Of a DNA stretch of 64,000 nt, positions 49,936 to 59,861 are shown in pieces. This DNA is from Pluralibacter gergoviae ATCC 33028 = NBRC 105706 (GTDB lineage Bacteria > Pseudomonadota > Gammaproteobacteria > Enterobacterales > Enterobacteriaceae). The translations under genes were made by a program, and so were the position numbers. The DNA lies in assembly GCF_001598855.1 (NCBI RefSeq), contig NZ_BCZS01000011.1:62001-126000 (forward strand), in the 5' to 3' direction. The notes under the pieces are model-generated. The model worked only from the letters and a program-made list of their open reading frames with translations, did no database searches and had not been told where the DNA came from. Positions within the stretch are counted from its first letter, which is position 1. Each line of letters starts with the position of its first letter.

Positions 49936-51360
49936 TTACGGCTGGTAGATACCGACGCCGATGTCGTTCTCTTTACGGGTGCGGGCGATCACCGATTCAG
50001 GCGACTCCGTCACGCGCAGGCCCATCTCCTCCTCGGTGCGCACCAGCTTGCCGCGCAGCGAGTTCGGATAGACGTCGACGATTTCAACGTCAACGAATTT
50101 GCCGATCATCTCCGGCGTGCCCTCAAAGTTCACGACCCGGTTATTTTCGGTGCGCCCGGACAGCTCCATGATGCTCTTGCGGGAGGTGCCCTCCACCAGG
50201 ATGCGCTGGGTCGTGCCGAGCATCCGGCGGCTCCAGGCCATCGCCTGCTGGTTAATGCGCTCCTGCAGAATATAGAGGCGCTGCTTCTTCTCTTCTTCCG
50301 GCACATCGTCAACCATATCGGCGGCAGGCGTCCCCGGACGGGCGGAGAAGATAAAGCTGTAGCTCATGTCAAAGTTGACGTCGGCAATCAGCTTCATGGT
50401 CTTCTCGAAGTCGTCGGTGGTTTCGCCCGGGAAGCCGACGATAAAGTCGGAGCTAATCTGGATATCCGGGCGCGCGGCGCGCAGCTTGCGGATAATCGCC
50501 TTGTACTCCAGGGCGGTGTGGGTGCGGCCCATCAGGTTCAGCACCCGGTCGGAGCCGCTCTGCACCGGCAGGTGCAGGAAGCTCACCAGCTCCGGCGTAT
50601 CGCGGTATACCTCGATAATGTCGTCGGTAAACTCGATCGGATGGCTGGTGGTGAAGCGGATGCGGTCAATACCGTCAATGGCCGCCACCAGGCGCAGCAG
50701 TTCGGCAAAAGAGCCGGTGCTGCCGTCGTAGTTTTCGCCGCGCCAGGCGTTGACGTTCTGGCCGAGGAGATTCACCTCGCGTACGCCCTGGGCCGCCAGC
50801 TGGGCGATTTCAAACAGGATATCGTCGCAGGGGCGGCTCACTTCCTCGCCGCGGGTATAGGGTACCACGCAGTAGGTGCAGTATTTGTTGCAGCCTTCCA
50901 TAATGGATACAAAGGCGGTCGGGCCTTCGGCTTTCGGCTCCGGCAGGCGGTCAAACTTCTCGATTTCCGGGAAGCTGATGTCCACCACCGGGCTGCGATC
51001 GCCGCGCACGGAATTGATCATCTCCGGCAGGCGGTGCAGGGTCTGCGGCCCGAAAATAATGTCCACATAGTGGGCGCGTTGGCGAATGTGGTCGCCCTCC
51101 TGCGAGGCAACGCAGCCGCCGACGCCGATAATCAGCTCGGGATTTTTCTCTTTCAGCAGCCGCCAGCGGCCGAGCTGGTGGAACACCTTCTCCTGGGCTT
51201 TCTCGCGGATTGAGCAGGTGTTAAGCAGCAGCACATCCGCCTCTTCCGCCACCTCGGTCAGTTGATACCCGTGGGTGGCGTCCAGCAGATCGGCCATCTT
51301 CGATGAATCGTATTCGTTCATCTGACAGCCCCAGGTTTTAATATGGAGTTTTTTTGTCAT
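49936..51360 (-). CDS. miaB: tRNA-2-methylthio-N6-dimethylallyladenosine synthase MiaB
   Basis: MiaB is a radical-SAM methylthiotransferase that completes ms2i6A at position 37 of tRNAs reading UNN codons. The start is ATG 51360 ([15 protein letters not shown]), giving 474 residues, as in E. coli. Cys12, Cys49 and Cys83 bind the auxiliary cluster and CNKYCTYC binds the radical-SAM cluster. A C-terminal TRAM domain follows. An upstream in-frame extension of over 200 codons runs into the divergent ubiF and is rejected. Confidence 0.97.
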   Translation of the reverse strand: MTKKLHIKTWGCQMNEYDSSKMADLLDATHGYQLTEVAEEADVLLLNTCSIREKAQEKVFHQLGRWRLLKEKNPELIIGVGGCVASQEGDHIRQRAHYVDIIFGPQTLHRLPEMINSVRGDRSPVVDISFPEIEKFDRLPEPKAEGPTAFVSIMEGCNKYCTYCVVPYTRGEEVSRPCDDILFEIAQLAAQGVREVNLLGQNVNAWRGENYDGSTGSFAELLRLVAAIDGIDRIRFTTSHPIEFTDDIIEVYRDTPELVSFLHLPVQSGSDRVLNLMGRTHTALEYKAIIRKLRAARPDIQISSDFIVGFPGETTDDFEKTMKLIADVNFDMSYSFIFSARPGTPAADMVDDVPEEEKKQRLYILQERINQQAMAWSRRMLGTTQRILVEGTSRKSIMELSGRTENNRVVNFEGTPEMIGKFVDVEIVDVYPNSLRGKLVRTEEEMGLRVTESPESVIARTRKENDIGVGIYQP

Positions 51361-51498
51361 CGACTTAGCTTTGCTCAGGGAATGCAGGGCGCATATTGTA
51401 ATGCTTTGCGGCGAATGTGACCAGCGCGGGCGATGTCCGCCGCAGTATGGGAAAATTTCCGGTAAACTTAAGGGATTCAGCGTTAAGGATAATTGGCT

Positions 51499-52674
51499 AT
51501 GAGCATAGAACAAACTGATATTGCCGTCGTCGGCGCCGGGATGGTGGGCGCCGCTCTGGCGCTGGGGCTGGCGCAGCAGGGATTTGCCGTCACGGCGATT
51601 GAGCAGAGCGCGCCCGTCGCGTTCGATCCCGCCACGCCGCCGGATGTCCGCATTTCCGCGATTAGCGCCGCCTCCGTCGGTCTGCTGCGCGGGCTCGGCG
51701 TCTGGGACGCGGTGCGGGCCATGCGCGCGCACCGCTACCGCAGGCTGGAGACCTGGGAGTGGGAGAGCGCCCACGTCAGCTTCAGCGCCGACGAGCTGAA
51801 GCTGCCGGAGCTGGGCTATATGGTGGAAAATAACGTCCTGCAGCAGGCGCTGTGGCAGGCGCTGGCGGCCCATGAAAACGTCACCCTGCGCGTACCGGCG
51901 GCCCTTGAAACGATGCGCGCCGCCGAGGGCGAGAGTCTGCTGACCTTTACCGACGGCAGCGCGCTGCGGGCAAAACTGGTCATCGGCGCCGACGGCGCCA
52001 GCTCGCAGGTGCGGCAGATGGCCGGTATCGGCACCCACGCCTGGCAGTACCCGCAGTCCTGCATGCTGATCACCGTCGCCTGCGAAGACGAACCCGGCGA
52101 CAGCACCTGGCAGCAGTTCACGCCCGCCGGGCCGCGGGCGTTTCTGCCGCTGTTTGACCGCTGGGCGTCGCTGGTGTGGTATGACGCCCCGGCGCGCATC
52201 CGCCAGCTGCAGTCGCTGCCGATGGCCCGGCTCGGCGAGGAGATTGCCCGCAGCTTTCCGCAGCGGGTCGGCAAGGTGACGCCAATCGCGGCGGGCGCCT
52301 TTCCGTTAACCCGCCGCCACGCCCTGCGCTACGTCCGTCCGGGCGTGGCGCTGGTGGGCGACGCGGCGCACACCATTCATCCGCTGGCGGGGCAGGGCGT
52401 CAACCTCGGCTACCGCGACGTGGAGGCGCTGCTGGACGTGCTGGGCAACGCCCGCAGCTACGGCGAAGCCTGGGAGAGCCTGCCGGTGCTCAGGCGCTAT
52501 CAGGCCCGGCGGATGGCCGATAACTATCTGATGCAGTCGGGGATGGATCTGTTCTGCGTCGGCTTCAGCAACGATCTGGCACCGGTGCGGGTGCTGCGCA
52601 ACGTCGGCCTGATGGCGGCCGCGCGGGCGGGCGTGCTCAAGCGCCGGGCGCTGAAGTATGCGTTAGGACTGTAG
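51499..52674 (+). CDS. ubiF: 2-octaprenyl-3-methyl-6-methoxy-1,4-benzoquinol hydroxylase UbiF
   Basis: UbiF is a class A flavoprotein monooxygenase that performs the C6 hydroxylation of ubiquinone synthesis. The start is ATG 51499 ([10 protein letters not shown]) with AGGAT upstream, giving 391 residues, the E. coli length; TTG 51493 is in frame. The FAD-binding [12 protein letters not shown] is at the N-terminus, VIGADGASS in the middle and [18 protein letters not shown] near residue 290. It is divergent from miaB and converges on the tRNA cluster. Confidence 0.97.
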   Translation: MSIEQTDIAVVGAGMVGAALALGLAQQGFAVTAIEQSAPVAFDPATPPDVRISAISAASVGLLRGLGVWDAVRAMRAHRYRRLETWEWESAHVSFSADELKLPELGYMVENNVLQQALWQALAAHENVTLRVPAALETMRAAEGESLLTFTDGSALRAKLVIGADGASSQVRQMAGIGTHAWQYPQSCMLITVACEDEPGDSTWQQFTPAGPRAFLPLFDRWASLVWYDAPARIRQLQSLPMARLGEEIARSFPQRVGKVTPIAAGAFPLTRRHALRYVRPGVALVGDAAHTIHPLAGQGVNLGYRDVEALLDVLGNARSYGEAWESLPVLRRYQARRMADNYLMQSGMDLFCVGFSNDLAPVRVLRNVGLMAAARAGVLKRRALKYALGL

Positions 52675-52719
52675 GGCTTAAGTTCAAACCTGGATGTGCA
52701 TAAAACAGTGACTGGGGAC

Positions 52720-52750
52720 CGTAGGCCGGGCAAGCGAAGCGCCGCCCGGC
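52720..52750. repeat. REP-type palindromic element
   Basis: GTAGGCCGGGCAAGCGAAGC followed by GCCGCCCGGC is a typical enterobacterial REP unit (GCCGGGC and GCCCGGC arms). It lies between the ubiF stop and the tRNA cluster terminator. Confidence 0.8.
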
Positions 52751-52796
52751 AAAAGGGCGAGTCCGGCGGATAAACTGGTACGGTATTCCGGAAAAC

Positions 52797-52823
52797 AAAA
52801 AAAGCTCGCCGAAGCGAGCTTTA
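52797..52823 (-). terminator. Terminator of the tRNA operon
   Basis: On the minus strand AAAGCTCGC-TTCG-GCGAGCTTT runs into further T residues. It is six bases beyond the last tRNA-Gln. Confidence 0.9.
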
Positions 52824-52828
52824 GAAAG

Positions 52829-52903
52829 TGGCTGGGGTACGAGGATTCGAACCTCGGAATGCCGGAATCAGAATCCGGTGCCTTACCGCTTGGCGATACC
52901 CCA
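52829..52903 (-). tRNA. tRNA-Gln (anticodon CTG), last of three copies
   Basis: This 75-base gene includes an encoded CCA end. The acceptor TGGGGTA pairs with TACCCCA, the anticodon loop is TTCTGAT (CTG) and the T-loop is GGTTCGAATCC. Identical to the copies at 52938 and 53046. Confidence 0.97.
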
Positions 52904-52937
52904 ACAGAGATACAGTGTGCAGCATCGAGAAGAAAAG

Positions 52938-53012
52938 TGGCTGGGGTACGAGGATTCGAACCTCGGAATGCCGGAATCAGAATCCGGTGCCTTACCGCTT
53001 GGCGATACCCCA
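52938..53012 (-). tRNA. tRNA-Gln (anticodon CTG), middle copy
   Basis: 75 bases with encoded CCA and anticodon CTG, identical to its neighbours. The spacers on either side of this copy differ, so the duplication is not a simple recent tandem copy including spacer. Confidence 0.97.
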
Positions 53013-53045
53013 TCAGATAACTTTTACATCGATACTGCAGAAAAT

Positions 53046-53120
53046 TGGCTGGGGTACGAGGATTCGAACCTCGGAATGCCGGAATCAGAATCCGGTGCCT
53101 TACCGCTTGGCGATACCCCA
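53046..53120 (-). tRNA. tRNA-Gln (anticodon CTG), first copy
   Basis: 75 bases with encoded CCA and anticodon CTG. It lies 18 bases downstream of the second tRNA-Met, in one transcript. Confidence 0.97.
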
Positions 53121-53138
53121 ACAGGTACTGCTGAATAC

Positions 53139-53215
53139 TGGTGGCTACGACGGGATTCGAACCTGTGACCCCATCATTATGAGTGATGTGCTCTAACCAG
53201 CTGAGCTACGTAGCC
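53139..53215 (-). tRNA. tRNA-Met elongator (anticodon CAT)
   Basis: 77 bases with encoded CCA. The 5' end GGCTACG pairs with CGTAGCC, and the anticodon loop CTCATAA reads CAT. It is the elongator type: the first pair G-C is made, unlike initiator tRNA. Confidence 0.97.
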
Positions 53216-53262
53216 AGAATACGTTTTCAGACCCTGCGCATGCGCAAAATCAAAGAATAAGA

Positions 53263-53337
53263 TGGCTGGGGTACCTGGATTCGAACCAGGGAATGCCGGT
53301 ATCAAAAACCGGTGCCTTACCGCTTGGCGATACCCCA
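53263..53337 (-). tRNA. tRNA-Gln (anticodon TTG)
   Basis: 75 bases with encoded CCA and anticodon TTG in loop TTTTGAT. It is the only TTG copy here; as I recall E. coli has two at this place (glnW and glnU). Confidence 0.97.
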
Positions 53338-53360
53338 TCCGTGCAACGCTTACCTGGGAA

Positions 53361-53445
53361 TGGTGCGGGAGGCGAGACTTGAACTCGCACACCTTGCGGC
53401 GCCAGAACCTAAATCTGGTGCGTCTACCAATTTCGCCACTCCCGC
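53361..53445 (-). tRNA. leuW: tRNA-Leu (anticodon TAG)
   Basis: 85 bases with encoded CCA, the long variable arm of a class II tRNA and anticodon loop TTTAGGT (TAG). Same place as leuW of E. coli. Confidence 0.96.
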
Positions 53446-53453
53446 AAAAAAGA

Positions 53454-53530
53454 TGGTGGCTACGACGGGATTCGAACCTGTGACCCCATCATTATGAGTG
53501 ATGTGCTCTAACCAGCTGAGCTACGTAGCC
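53454..53530 (-). tRNA. metT: tRNA-Met elongator (anticodon CAT), first gene of the tRNA operon
   Basis: 77 bases, identical to the tRNA-Met at 53139. It is promoter-proximal in the Met-Leu-Gln-Met-Gln-Gln-Gln transcript, corresponding to metT of E. coli. Confidence 0.96.
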
Positions 53531-53569
53531 ATCTTTTTTCCGCGTTACCTTATCGGCGTTGCGGGGCGC

Positions 53570-53598
53570 ATTATGCGTATTGAGCCCTGTAGCGTCAA
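53570..53598 (-). promoter_or_regulatory. Promoter of the tRNA operon
   Basis: On the minus strand TTGACG (53598-53593), a 17-base spacer and CATAAT (53575-53570) are followed by a GC-rich discriminator GCGCCCCGC. Such a discriminator is typical of stringently controlled stable-RNA promoters. The first tRNA begins about 35 bases on. Confidence 0.8.
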
Positions 53599-53702
53599 CA
53601 CCTTTTTCAACGAAAAAGGCCGGAAGAGGGCTGTTTGGTTAGGTTGCGAACAGCGAGGCCGATTAATCGGCAATTATTGATTATTTCTTATAATTTCGGC
53701 AC

Positions 53703-53732
53703 TAAAAAACAAGCGGGCCCCGAAGGGCCCGC
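53703..53732 (-). terminator. asnB terminator
   Basis: On the minus strand GCGGGCCC-TTCG-GGGCCCGC is followed by TTGTTTTTT, six bases past the asnB stop. Confidence 0.9.
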
Positions 53733-53737
53733 CGCTG

Positions 53738-55402
53738 TTATTTGTAGGCGTCCTGGTGGACGCCGACCGCACGACCCGACGGATCGTTCATGGTTTTGAA
53801 GGCTTCGTCCCACTCGATGGCTTTCGCCGAAGAACAGGCCACGGACGGGCCGCCCGGTACGCACTCTGCGGCGCTCGGCAGCGGGAACAGCTCTTCAAAA
53901 ATCTCCCGGTATAGGTAGCCTTCTTTGGAGGTCGGCGTGTTGTACGGGAAGCGGAAGGCCGCGGTTTCCAGCTGCTGATCGGAAATCTGTTTCGCCGCCA
54001 CCTCTTTCAGGGTGTCAATCCAGCTGTAGCCCACGCCGTCGGAGAACTGCTCTTTCTGGCGCCACGCCACGCTTGCCGGCAGGTAGGATTCAAAGCACTC
54101 GCGCAGGATGTGCTTCTCCATTTTGCCGTTGCCGCACATCTTATCCTGCGGGTTGATGCGCATGGCGACGTCGAGGAACTTCTTATCGAGGAACGGCACG
54201 CGGGCCTCAACGCCCCAGGCGGACATCGCTTTGTTAGCGCGGGCGCAGTCGAACATATGCAGCGCCTGCAGCTTGCGCACGGTCTCTTCGTGCAGCTCTT
54301 TGGCATCCGGCGCCTTGTGGAAGTAGAGGTAGCCGCCGAACACTTCGTCGGAACCTTCGCCGGAGAGCACCATCTTGATGCCCATGGCTTTGATCTTGCG
54401 CGACATCAGGTACATCGGCGTCGAGGCGCGGATGGTAGTGACATCGTAGGTTTCGATGTGGTAAATCACGTCGCGGATGGCGTCGAGGCCTTCCTGCACC
54501 GTAAAGTGAATTTCGTGGTGCACGGTGCCGAGGTGGTTGGCCACTTCCTGCGCCGCCTTCAGGTCCGGCGAGCCTTCAAGGCCCACCGCGAAGGAGTGCA
54601 GCTGCGGCCACCAGGCTTCGGAGCGCTCCTGATCTTCAACGCGGCGGGCGGCGTATTTCTTGGTGATCGCCGAGATAACCGATGAATCCAGGCCGCCGGA
54701 GAGCAGCACGCCGTACGGCACGTCGGACATCAGATGGCTCTTCACCGACTCCTCCAGCGCTTCGCGCAGGGCGTTCTTATCGGTCACGTTGTCTTTTACC
54801 GCGTCGTAGCTGAACCAGTCGCGCTGATAGTACGAGCGGATCTCGCCGTCCTGGCTCCACAGGTAGCTGCCCGCCGGGAACTCTTTAATGGTCCGGCACA
54901 CCGGCACCAGCGCCTTCATTTCCGAGGCGACATACAGGTTGCCGTGTTCGTCGTGGCCCATATACAGCGGGATGATACCGATATGGTCGCGGCCAATCAG
55001 GTAGGCGTCCTTCTCGCTGTCGTACAGCGCGAAGGCGAACATGCCCTGCAGTTCGTCAAGAAACTCCGGGCCCTTCTCCTGATAGAGGGCAAGGATCACC
55101 TCGCAGTCGGAGCCGGTCTGGAAGTGGTAGCGGTCGCCGTATTCGGCGCGCAGCGCCTGGTGGTTGTAGATCTCACCGTTAACGGCCAGCGCGTGGGTTT
55201 TTTTTTCGTTATACAGCGGCTGGGCACCGGCGTTGACGTCAACAATCGACAGGCGCTCGTGGGCGAGGATGGCTTTGTCGCTGGCGTAGATGCCGGACCA
55301 GTCCGGGCCGCGGTGGCGCATCAGGCGGGAAAGCTCCAGCGCTTTTTTACGCAGCTCAGTCGCGTCAGTCTTAATATCCAGGACACCAAAAATAGAACAC
55401 AT
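53738..55402 (-). CDS. asnB: Asparagine synthetase B (glutamine-hydrolysing)
   Basis: AsnB makes asparagine from aspartate, ATP and glutamine-derived ammonia. The 554-residue protein starts MCSIFGV, exposing Cys2 as the class II glutaminase nucleophile. The C-terminal synthetase domain has the pyrophosphate-binding SGGLDSSV. The sequence EEHGN-type N-terminal details such as HRGPDWSGIY fit the family. It lies downstream of nagD on the same strand, but the 253-base gap and the nagD terminator indicate a separate promoter. Confidence 0.97.
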   Translation of the reverse strand: MCSIFGVLDIKTDATELRKKALELSRLMRHRGPDWSGIYASDKAILAHERLSIVDVNAGAQPLYNEKKTHALAVNGEIYNHQALRAEYGDRYHFQTGSDCEVILALYQEKGPEFLDELQGMFAFALYDSEKDAYLIGRDHIGIIPLYMGHDEHGNLYVASEMKALVPVCRTIKEFPAGSYLWSQDGEIRSYYQRDWFSYDAVKDNVTDKNALREALEESVKSHLMSDVPYGVLLSGGLDSSVISAITKKYAARRVEDQERSEAWWPQLHSFAVGLEGSPDLKAAQEVANHLGTVHHEIHFTVQEGLDAIRDVIYHIETYDVTTIRASTPMYLMSRKIKAMGIKMVLSGEGSDEVFGGYLYFHKAPDAKELHEETVRKLQALHMFDCARANKAMSAWGVEARVPFLDKKFLDVAMRINPQDKMCGNGKMEKHILRECFESYLPASVAWRQKEQFSDGVGYSWIDTLKEVAAKQISDQQLETAAFRFPYNTPTSKEGYLYREIFEELFPLPSAAECVPGGPSVACSSAKAIEWDEAFKTMNDPSGRAVGVHQDAYK

Positions 55403-55625
55403 AGAAACTTCTCCGTTAAATCCGTTGCGTGTTGTTGTGCTGTTGCATGCTTATGAAAATGCCGTAAAGTGCCGCCGCAGGCAAGGGAAAAGGCGGCAGA
55501 AAAAGAAAAAGTGCAATGAGGGTTAGCGAATGATGAAAAAAACGTACGTCTGAGCTTCATCTGTTGATGATTTTCTAAAATAAGACGGTTTTTTTTAGAC
55601 GATATCTTATTTTTGCCGGCAGGAA

Positions 55626-55651
55626 ATGAAAAACCGCGCCGGGGCGCGGTT
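55626..55651 (-). terminator. nagD terminator
   Basis: On the minus strand AACCGCGCC-CC-GGCGCGGTT followed by TTTC, directly after the nagD stop. It ends nagBACD transcripts ahead of asnB. The rest of the 55403-55655 gap is AT-rich asnB promoter DNA. Confidence 0.85.
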
Positions 55652-55655
55652 GGGT

Positions 55656-56408
55656 TCAGAAAATATCGATCTCGGCGACCGACGGGTAGATCCACGATGG
55701 TCGGAACGGCATGTCATCGACGTCGTCGACGGTTGAGACCCCGGAGAGCACGAGGATGGTCTCCAGCCCGGCCTGAAAGCCGGCAAGAATATCGGTGCGC
55801 AGGTTATCGCCGACGATCACCGTCTCTTCCGAGTGGGCCTGCAGCTTGTTCAGCGCGGCGCGAATGATCCACGGGCTCGGCTTGCCCACCACGAAGGGCC
55901 GACGGCCGGAGATTTTTTCGATGCCGGCGCACAGGGCGCCGCAGGCGGGGTAGAAGCCGCGGGCGTGGGTGTCGGGATTGGTGGCGATAAAGCGCGCGCC
56001 GTTGGCGACGAAGAAGGCCGCTTTGTGCATCATCTCCCAGTTAAAGGAGCGGGTCTCGCCGACGATCACGAAATCCGGATTCACGTCGGTGATGGTGAAA
56101 CCGGCTTTATAGAGTTCGTGGATCAGCGCGCCTTCGCCGACCACGTAGGCTTTTTTCCCCTCCTGGCGGCGCAGGAAATCGGCGGTGGCCATCGCCGAGG
56201 TGTAAAACACGCTGTCGGGCACGTCGATGCCGGCGGTGGCAAAGCGGTTCGCCAGGTCCTGCCCGGTCTGGGAAGGGTAGTTGGTCAGACATACCAGCGG
56301 CATGCCTTTTTCCAGTACGCGGGCAACGAATTCCGGTGCGCCGGGCACGGCCACGTTATCGTGCATCAGCACGCCGTCAATATCGCAGATGATGTTCTTT
56401 AGGGTCAT
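55656..56408 (-). CDS. nagD: Ribonucleotide monophosphatase NagD
   Basis: NagD is a HAD-IIA phosphatase with preference for UMP and GMP, carried at the end of the nag operon. The 250-residue protein has the nucleophile motif DIDGVLMHDN, the CLTNYPSQT motif II and the closing VGDNLRTDILAG acidic motif. It follows nagC by about 50 bases, as in E. coli. Its link to amino-sugar use is unclear. Confidence 0.96.
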   Translation of the reverse strand: MTLKNIICDIDGVLMHDNVAVPGAPEFVARVLEKGMPLVCLTNYPSQTGQDLANRFATAGIDVPDSVFYTSAMATADFLRRQEGKKAYVVGEGALIHELYKAGFTITDVNPDFVIVGETRSFNWEMMHKAAFFVANGARFIATNPDTHARGFYPACGALCAGIEKISGRRPFVVGKPSPWIIRAALNKLQAHSEETVIVGDNLRTDILAGFQAGLETILVLSGVSTVDDVDDMPFRPSWIYPSVAEIDIF

Positions 56409-56459
56409 TTAGGGTCCGGATTTTTTTCTCAAAGGGCACAGTATACACGCCCGCGGCGC

Positions 56460-57680
56460 TTAACTTTCCAGCAAATGCTGCAGCAGCAGGCCATTGAGCA
56501 TTGAGCGCTTCACCAGCGCGAAGGCGCCAATGGCCGAGCGGTGATCCAGTTCGGAGCGCACCACCGGCAGATTCTGGCGGAACGCCTTCAGCACCTGGGT
56601 ATTGATGCAGCTTTCAATGGCCGGGAACAGCACTTTTTCGGCTTCCTTTATTTCACCGGCGATCACCACTTTCTGCGGATTAAACAGGTTGATGGCGATG
56701 GCGATGGTTTTACCCAGATAGCGGCCCACCTGCTCAATCACTTCTCCCGACAGCGGATCGCCCTTGTTGGCGGCCCGGCAGATAGTTTTGATGGTGCAGT
56801 CGTCGAGGGTCACTTTACTCTGGTAGCCCTGCTCCAGCAGGTGGCGCACCCGCTGCTCAATCGCCGCATTGGCGGCAACGGTTTCCAGGCAGCCAAAGTT
56901 ACCGCAGTGGCAGCGCTCGCCGAGCGGATCGACCTGGATGTGGCCAATCTCGCCGACGTTGCCGTTGCGGCCAATAAAGATGCGTCCGCCGGAGATTATT
57001 CCCGCTCCGGTACCGCGATGCACGCGCACCAGAATGGAGTCTTCGCTGTCCTGGCTTGCGCCAAAATAGTGCTCGGCCAGCGCCAGGCTGCGGATATCGT
57101 GGCCGACGAAGCAGGTGACTTTAAAGCGCTTTTCGAGAGCAAAGACCAGGCCCCAGTTCTCGACCTGAATGTGCGGCATGTAGCGGATCACGCCGCTTTC
57201 CGGATCGACCAGCCCCGGGAGGATCACCGAAATCGCAATCAGTTCGCGAATCTTACGCTGGGTGTGCTCAATAAAGGTGGCGATGGTGTTGAGCAGGGCG
57301 TGCTCCAGGGTCTCCTGGGTACGCTCGGGCAGCGGATAGTGCTCCTCTGCCAGCACCTTGCTGCTCAGATCGTAGAGCGTCAGGGTGGTGTCGTGCCGCC
57401 CCAGCCGCACGCCGATGGCGTGAAAGTTGCGGGTTTCCGTCACGATAGAGATAGCGCGGCGGCCCCCGGTGGAGGCCTGCTGATCGACTTCTTTAATCAG
57501 CCCGCGCTCAATGAGCTGACGCGTGATTTTGGTCACGCTGGCGGGTGCCAGCTGGCTCTGCTCGGCAATCTGTATGCGCGAGATAGGGCCATGCTGGTCA
57601 ATCAGGCGGTAAACGGCCGCGCTGTTAAGCTGTTTAACGAGGTCAACATTACCAATCTGAGCTTGTCCGCCTGATGTCAT
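56460..57680 (-). CDS. nagC: Amino-sugar transcriptional repressor NagC
   Basis: NagC is a ROK-family regulator that represses nagBACD and nagE and is released by N-acetylglucosamine 6-phosphate. The 406-residue protein has an N-terminal winged helix-turn-helix (LAPASVTKITRQLIERGLI), then a sugar-kinase-like effector domain with the ROK zinc motif CHCGNFGCLE. It is in the nagBACD operon, so it controls its own expression. Operators matching NagC sites flank the nagB-nagE promoters. Confidence 0.97.
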   Translation of the reverse strand: MTSGGQAQIGNVDLVKQLNSAAVYRLIDQHGPISRIQIAEQSQLAPASVTKITRQLIERGLIKEVDQQASTGGRRAISIVTETRNFHAIGVRLGRHDTTLTLYDLSSKVLAEEHYPLPERTQETLEHALLNTIATFIEHTQRKIRELIAISVILPGLVDPESGVIRYMPHIQVENWGLVFALEKRFKVTCFVGHDIRSLALAEHYFGASQDSEDSILVRVHRGTGAGIISGGRIFIGRNGNVGEIGHIQVDPLGERCHCGNFGCLETVAANAAIEQRVRHLLEQGYQSKVTLDDCTIKTICRAANKGDPLSGEVIEQVGRYLGKTIAIAINLFNPQKVVIAGEIKEAEKVLFPAIESCINTQVLKAFRQNLPVVRSELDHRSAIGAFALVKRSMLNGLLLQHLLES

Positions 57681-57684
57681 ACTG

Positions 57685-58839
57685 TCAGTTACTCAAGTTA
57701 ACGACCTCGTTACCATTAACGATGGTCCTGGTGATTTTATAATCGCGCGTGAAGGCGGTCAGGTTCGCCACCATGCCCGGGGCAATGCGACCCAGCGTCT
57801 TATCGACGCCGATAGCGCGGGCCGGGTAGAGCGTCGCCATGCGCAGGGCTTCATCCAGCGCCACGCCGCAGTGCTCAACCAGGTTGCGCACGCCCTCAAT
57901 CATGGTGAGCGACGAACCGCTGAGGGTACCGTTTTCATCCACGCACAGTCCATTCCGGTAGTATATTGTTTTACCAGCAAAAATGAACTCCTCAATGTCG
58001 GCTCCCGCGGCGGCAGTGGCATCGGTGACCAGGCAGAGCTTATCGCCCTTCAGGCGCTTGGCATTGCGCACGTTGGCGAAATCGACGTGCAGGCCGTCAA
58101 CAATGATGCCGCAGTGGAGGTCAGGCTCGTCAAAAATGGCGCCCGCCAGGCCCGGCTCGCGCCCGGAGATATAGGGCATCGCATTATAGAGATGAGTGGC
58201 GAAACGAATACCGGCGCGGAAACCGGCTTTGGCTTCAGCAAGCGTTGCATTCGAGTGCCCTGCGGAGACTACGATGCCGGCGGCGGTCAGCTTCTCAATC
58301 ACTTCAGCCGGCACCATTTCCGGCGCCAGGGTCACTTTGGTGATGACGTCAGCATTCTCGCACAGTACATCCACCAGCGCCGGATCCGGTTTACGCACGA
58401 AGTCCGGATTGTGGGTGCCTTTCTTGACCAGGTTAAGCCACGGACCTTCCAGATGCAGGCCCAGCGCCTGATTAGGGTGCTTCGCCAGATACTCGCGCAT
58501 CACGCGAATGCCTTGCTTCATTAATTCGTCGCTGGTGGTGATAAGCGTCGGCAGATAGCTGGTGCAGCCCGCTTTTTCGTTGGTCTTCTGCATGATTTCC
58601 AGCGTTTCAACGGTCACCGCGTCGGGGCTGTCGTTGAACTGCACGCCGCCGCAACCGTTGAGCTGGACGTCGATAAAACCGGGAGCAAGAATGGCGCCGT
58701 TAAGCGAGCGCTGTTCAATCCCGGGCGGCAGGTCGCTCTGCGGGCAGATCCGTGCGATCAGGCCATCAGCAACAACGACCGCGTGGTCATCCAGAATGTC
58801 ACGACCGGTGTAGATCCGGCCCTCGGTTAGTGCATACAT
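57685..58839 (-). CDS. nagA: N-acetylglucosamine-6-phosphate deacetylase NagA
   Basis: NagA removes acetate from GlcNAc-6-P to give glucosamine 6-phosphate for NagB. The 384-residue TIM-barrel amidohydrolase shows HLEGPWL (metal-binding glutamate), GHSNAT and THLYNAM (metal and substrate histidines) and the catalytic aspartate in [10 protein letters not shown]. It starts 58 bases downstream of nagB and precedes nagC by four bases. Confidence 0.97.
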   Translation of the reverse strand: MYALTEGRIYTGRDILDDHAVVVADGLIARICPQSDLPPGIEQRSLNGAILAPGFIDVQLNGCGGVQFNDSPDAVTVETLEIMQKTNEKAGCTSYLPTLITTSDELMKQGIRVMREYLAKHPNQALGLHLEGPWLNLVKKGTHNPDFVRKPDPALVDVLCENADVITKVTLAPEMVPAEVIEKLTAAGIVVSAGHSNATLAEAKAGFRAGIRFATHLYNAMPYISGREPGLAGAIFDEPDLHCGIIVDGLHVDFANVRNAKRLKGDKLCLVTDATAAAGADIEEFIFAGKTIYYRNGLCVDENGTLSGSSLTMIEGVRNLVEHCGVALDEALRMATLYPARAIGVDKTLGRIAPGMVANLTAFTRDYKITRTIVNGNEVVNLSN

Positions 58840-58897
58840 GTATCGACTCCCGGTGATAAAAATGCAACCGCCCCTGAAGCAGAGGCGGCGGTGTTAA

Positions 58898-59698
58898 TTA
58901 CAGACCTTTGATGTTTTCAGCTTCTAATTCGTTGAAGTACTTCAGGGTCTTCACTTTCAGCTCCATGGTGGACGGCTCGTCGCAGACCATGACGGCCTTC
59001 GGATGCAGCTGCAGGCAGCTGATGGTCCACATGTGGTTAACGTTGCCTTCTACGGCCACCTGCAGCGCCTGGGCTTTCTGATGGCCCAGTACCAGGATCA
59101 TCACCTCTTCGGCATCCAGCAGCGTGCCAACGCCTACGGTCAGCGCATATTTTGGAACCTGATCGACGTCGCCGTCAAAGAAACGGGAATTGGCCACGCG
59201 GGTATCGTGGGTCAGGGTCTTGATGCGGGTGCGCGAGGCCAGCGACGAAGCCGGTTCGTTAAACGCAATATGGCCGTCGTTACCTACACCGCCCATAAAC
59301 AGGTGGATTTTACCGTAAGCGCGGATTTTTTCTTCATAACGACGGCATTCTGCGTCAATGTCTGGCGCATTGCCATTCAGCAGGTTAATGTTCTCCGCCG
59401 GAATATCCACGTGGTCGAAAAAGTTGCGGTGCATAAAGCTGTGGTAGCTTTCCGGATGGTCCGCTGGCAGGCCAACGTACTCATCCATATTGAAAGTCAC
59501 GACGTGCTGAAAGCTGACCTGGCCCGCTTTGTGCATTTCTACCAGCGCCTTATAGGCGGTGAGCGGCGTACCGCCGGTCGGCAGTCCCAGCACGAAAGGG
59601 CGATCGGCGGTCGGTTTAAACGCATTAATACGGTTGACGATATGACGTGCAGCCCATTTGCCGACCTGTTCAGCGGTTGCCAGGGGGATCAGTCTCAT
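58898..59698 (-). CDS. nagB: Glucosamine-6-phosphate deaminase NagB
   Basis: NagB converts glucosamine 6-phosphate to fructose 6-phosphate and ammonia, linking amino sugars to glycolysis. The 266 residues equal the E. coli enzyme, an allosteric hexamer activated by GlcNAc-6-P. Catalytic blocks are [10 protein letters not shown] (Asp72) and [11 protein letters not shown] (Asp141, His143, Glu148, by alignment with the equal-length homologue). It is the first gene of nagBACD, divergent from nagE. Confidence 0.97.
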   Translation of the reverse strand: MRLIPLATAEQVGKWAARHIVNRINAFKPTADRPFVLGLPTGGTPLTAYKALVEMHKAGQVSFQHVVTFNMDEYVGLPADHPESYHSFMHRNFFDHVDIPAENINLLNGNAPDIDAECRRYEEKIRAYGKIHLFMGGVGNDGHIAFNEPASSLASRTRIKTLTHDTRVANSRFFDGDVDQVPKYALTVGVGTLLDAEEVMILVLGHQKAQALQVAVEGNVNHMWTISCLQLHPKAVMVCDEPSTMELKVKTLKYFNELEAENIKGL

Positions 59699-59794
59699 TG
59701 TTCACCTCAATAGTTAGTATAAGCGTTGGCGGATTGGCGCCTGAACTCAGTTAAGCGTAACCTGGTTTGAGCTGCTTAAGGGGCAATCCGTATC

Positions 59795-59817
59795 GATTTT
59801 TCGTATAATAAAATAAG
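59795..59817 (-). promoter_or_regulatory. NagC operator near nagB
   Basis: On the minus strand CTTATTTTATTATACGAAAA, followed by ATC, is close to the E. coli nagB operator as I remember it. Its centre lies about 94 bases from the nagE-side operator, a spacing that suits DNA looping by NagC. Confidence 0.65.
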
Positions 59818-59861
59818 TTTTCGCAGTTAGCCAGCGAGGTAGGCCAGGCAATACGATTTTT

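Noticed and set aside
51361-52038. In-frame N-terminal extension of miaB by over 200 codons
   Set aside because: It overlaps the divergent ubiF and its promoter. MiaB starts at [13 protein letters not shown] by homology and length.
52829-53120. Three direct repeats of 75 bases with unique spacers, resembling a CRISPR-like array
   Set aside because: Each repeat is a complete tRNA-Gln with cloverleaf pairing and encoded CCA.
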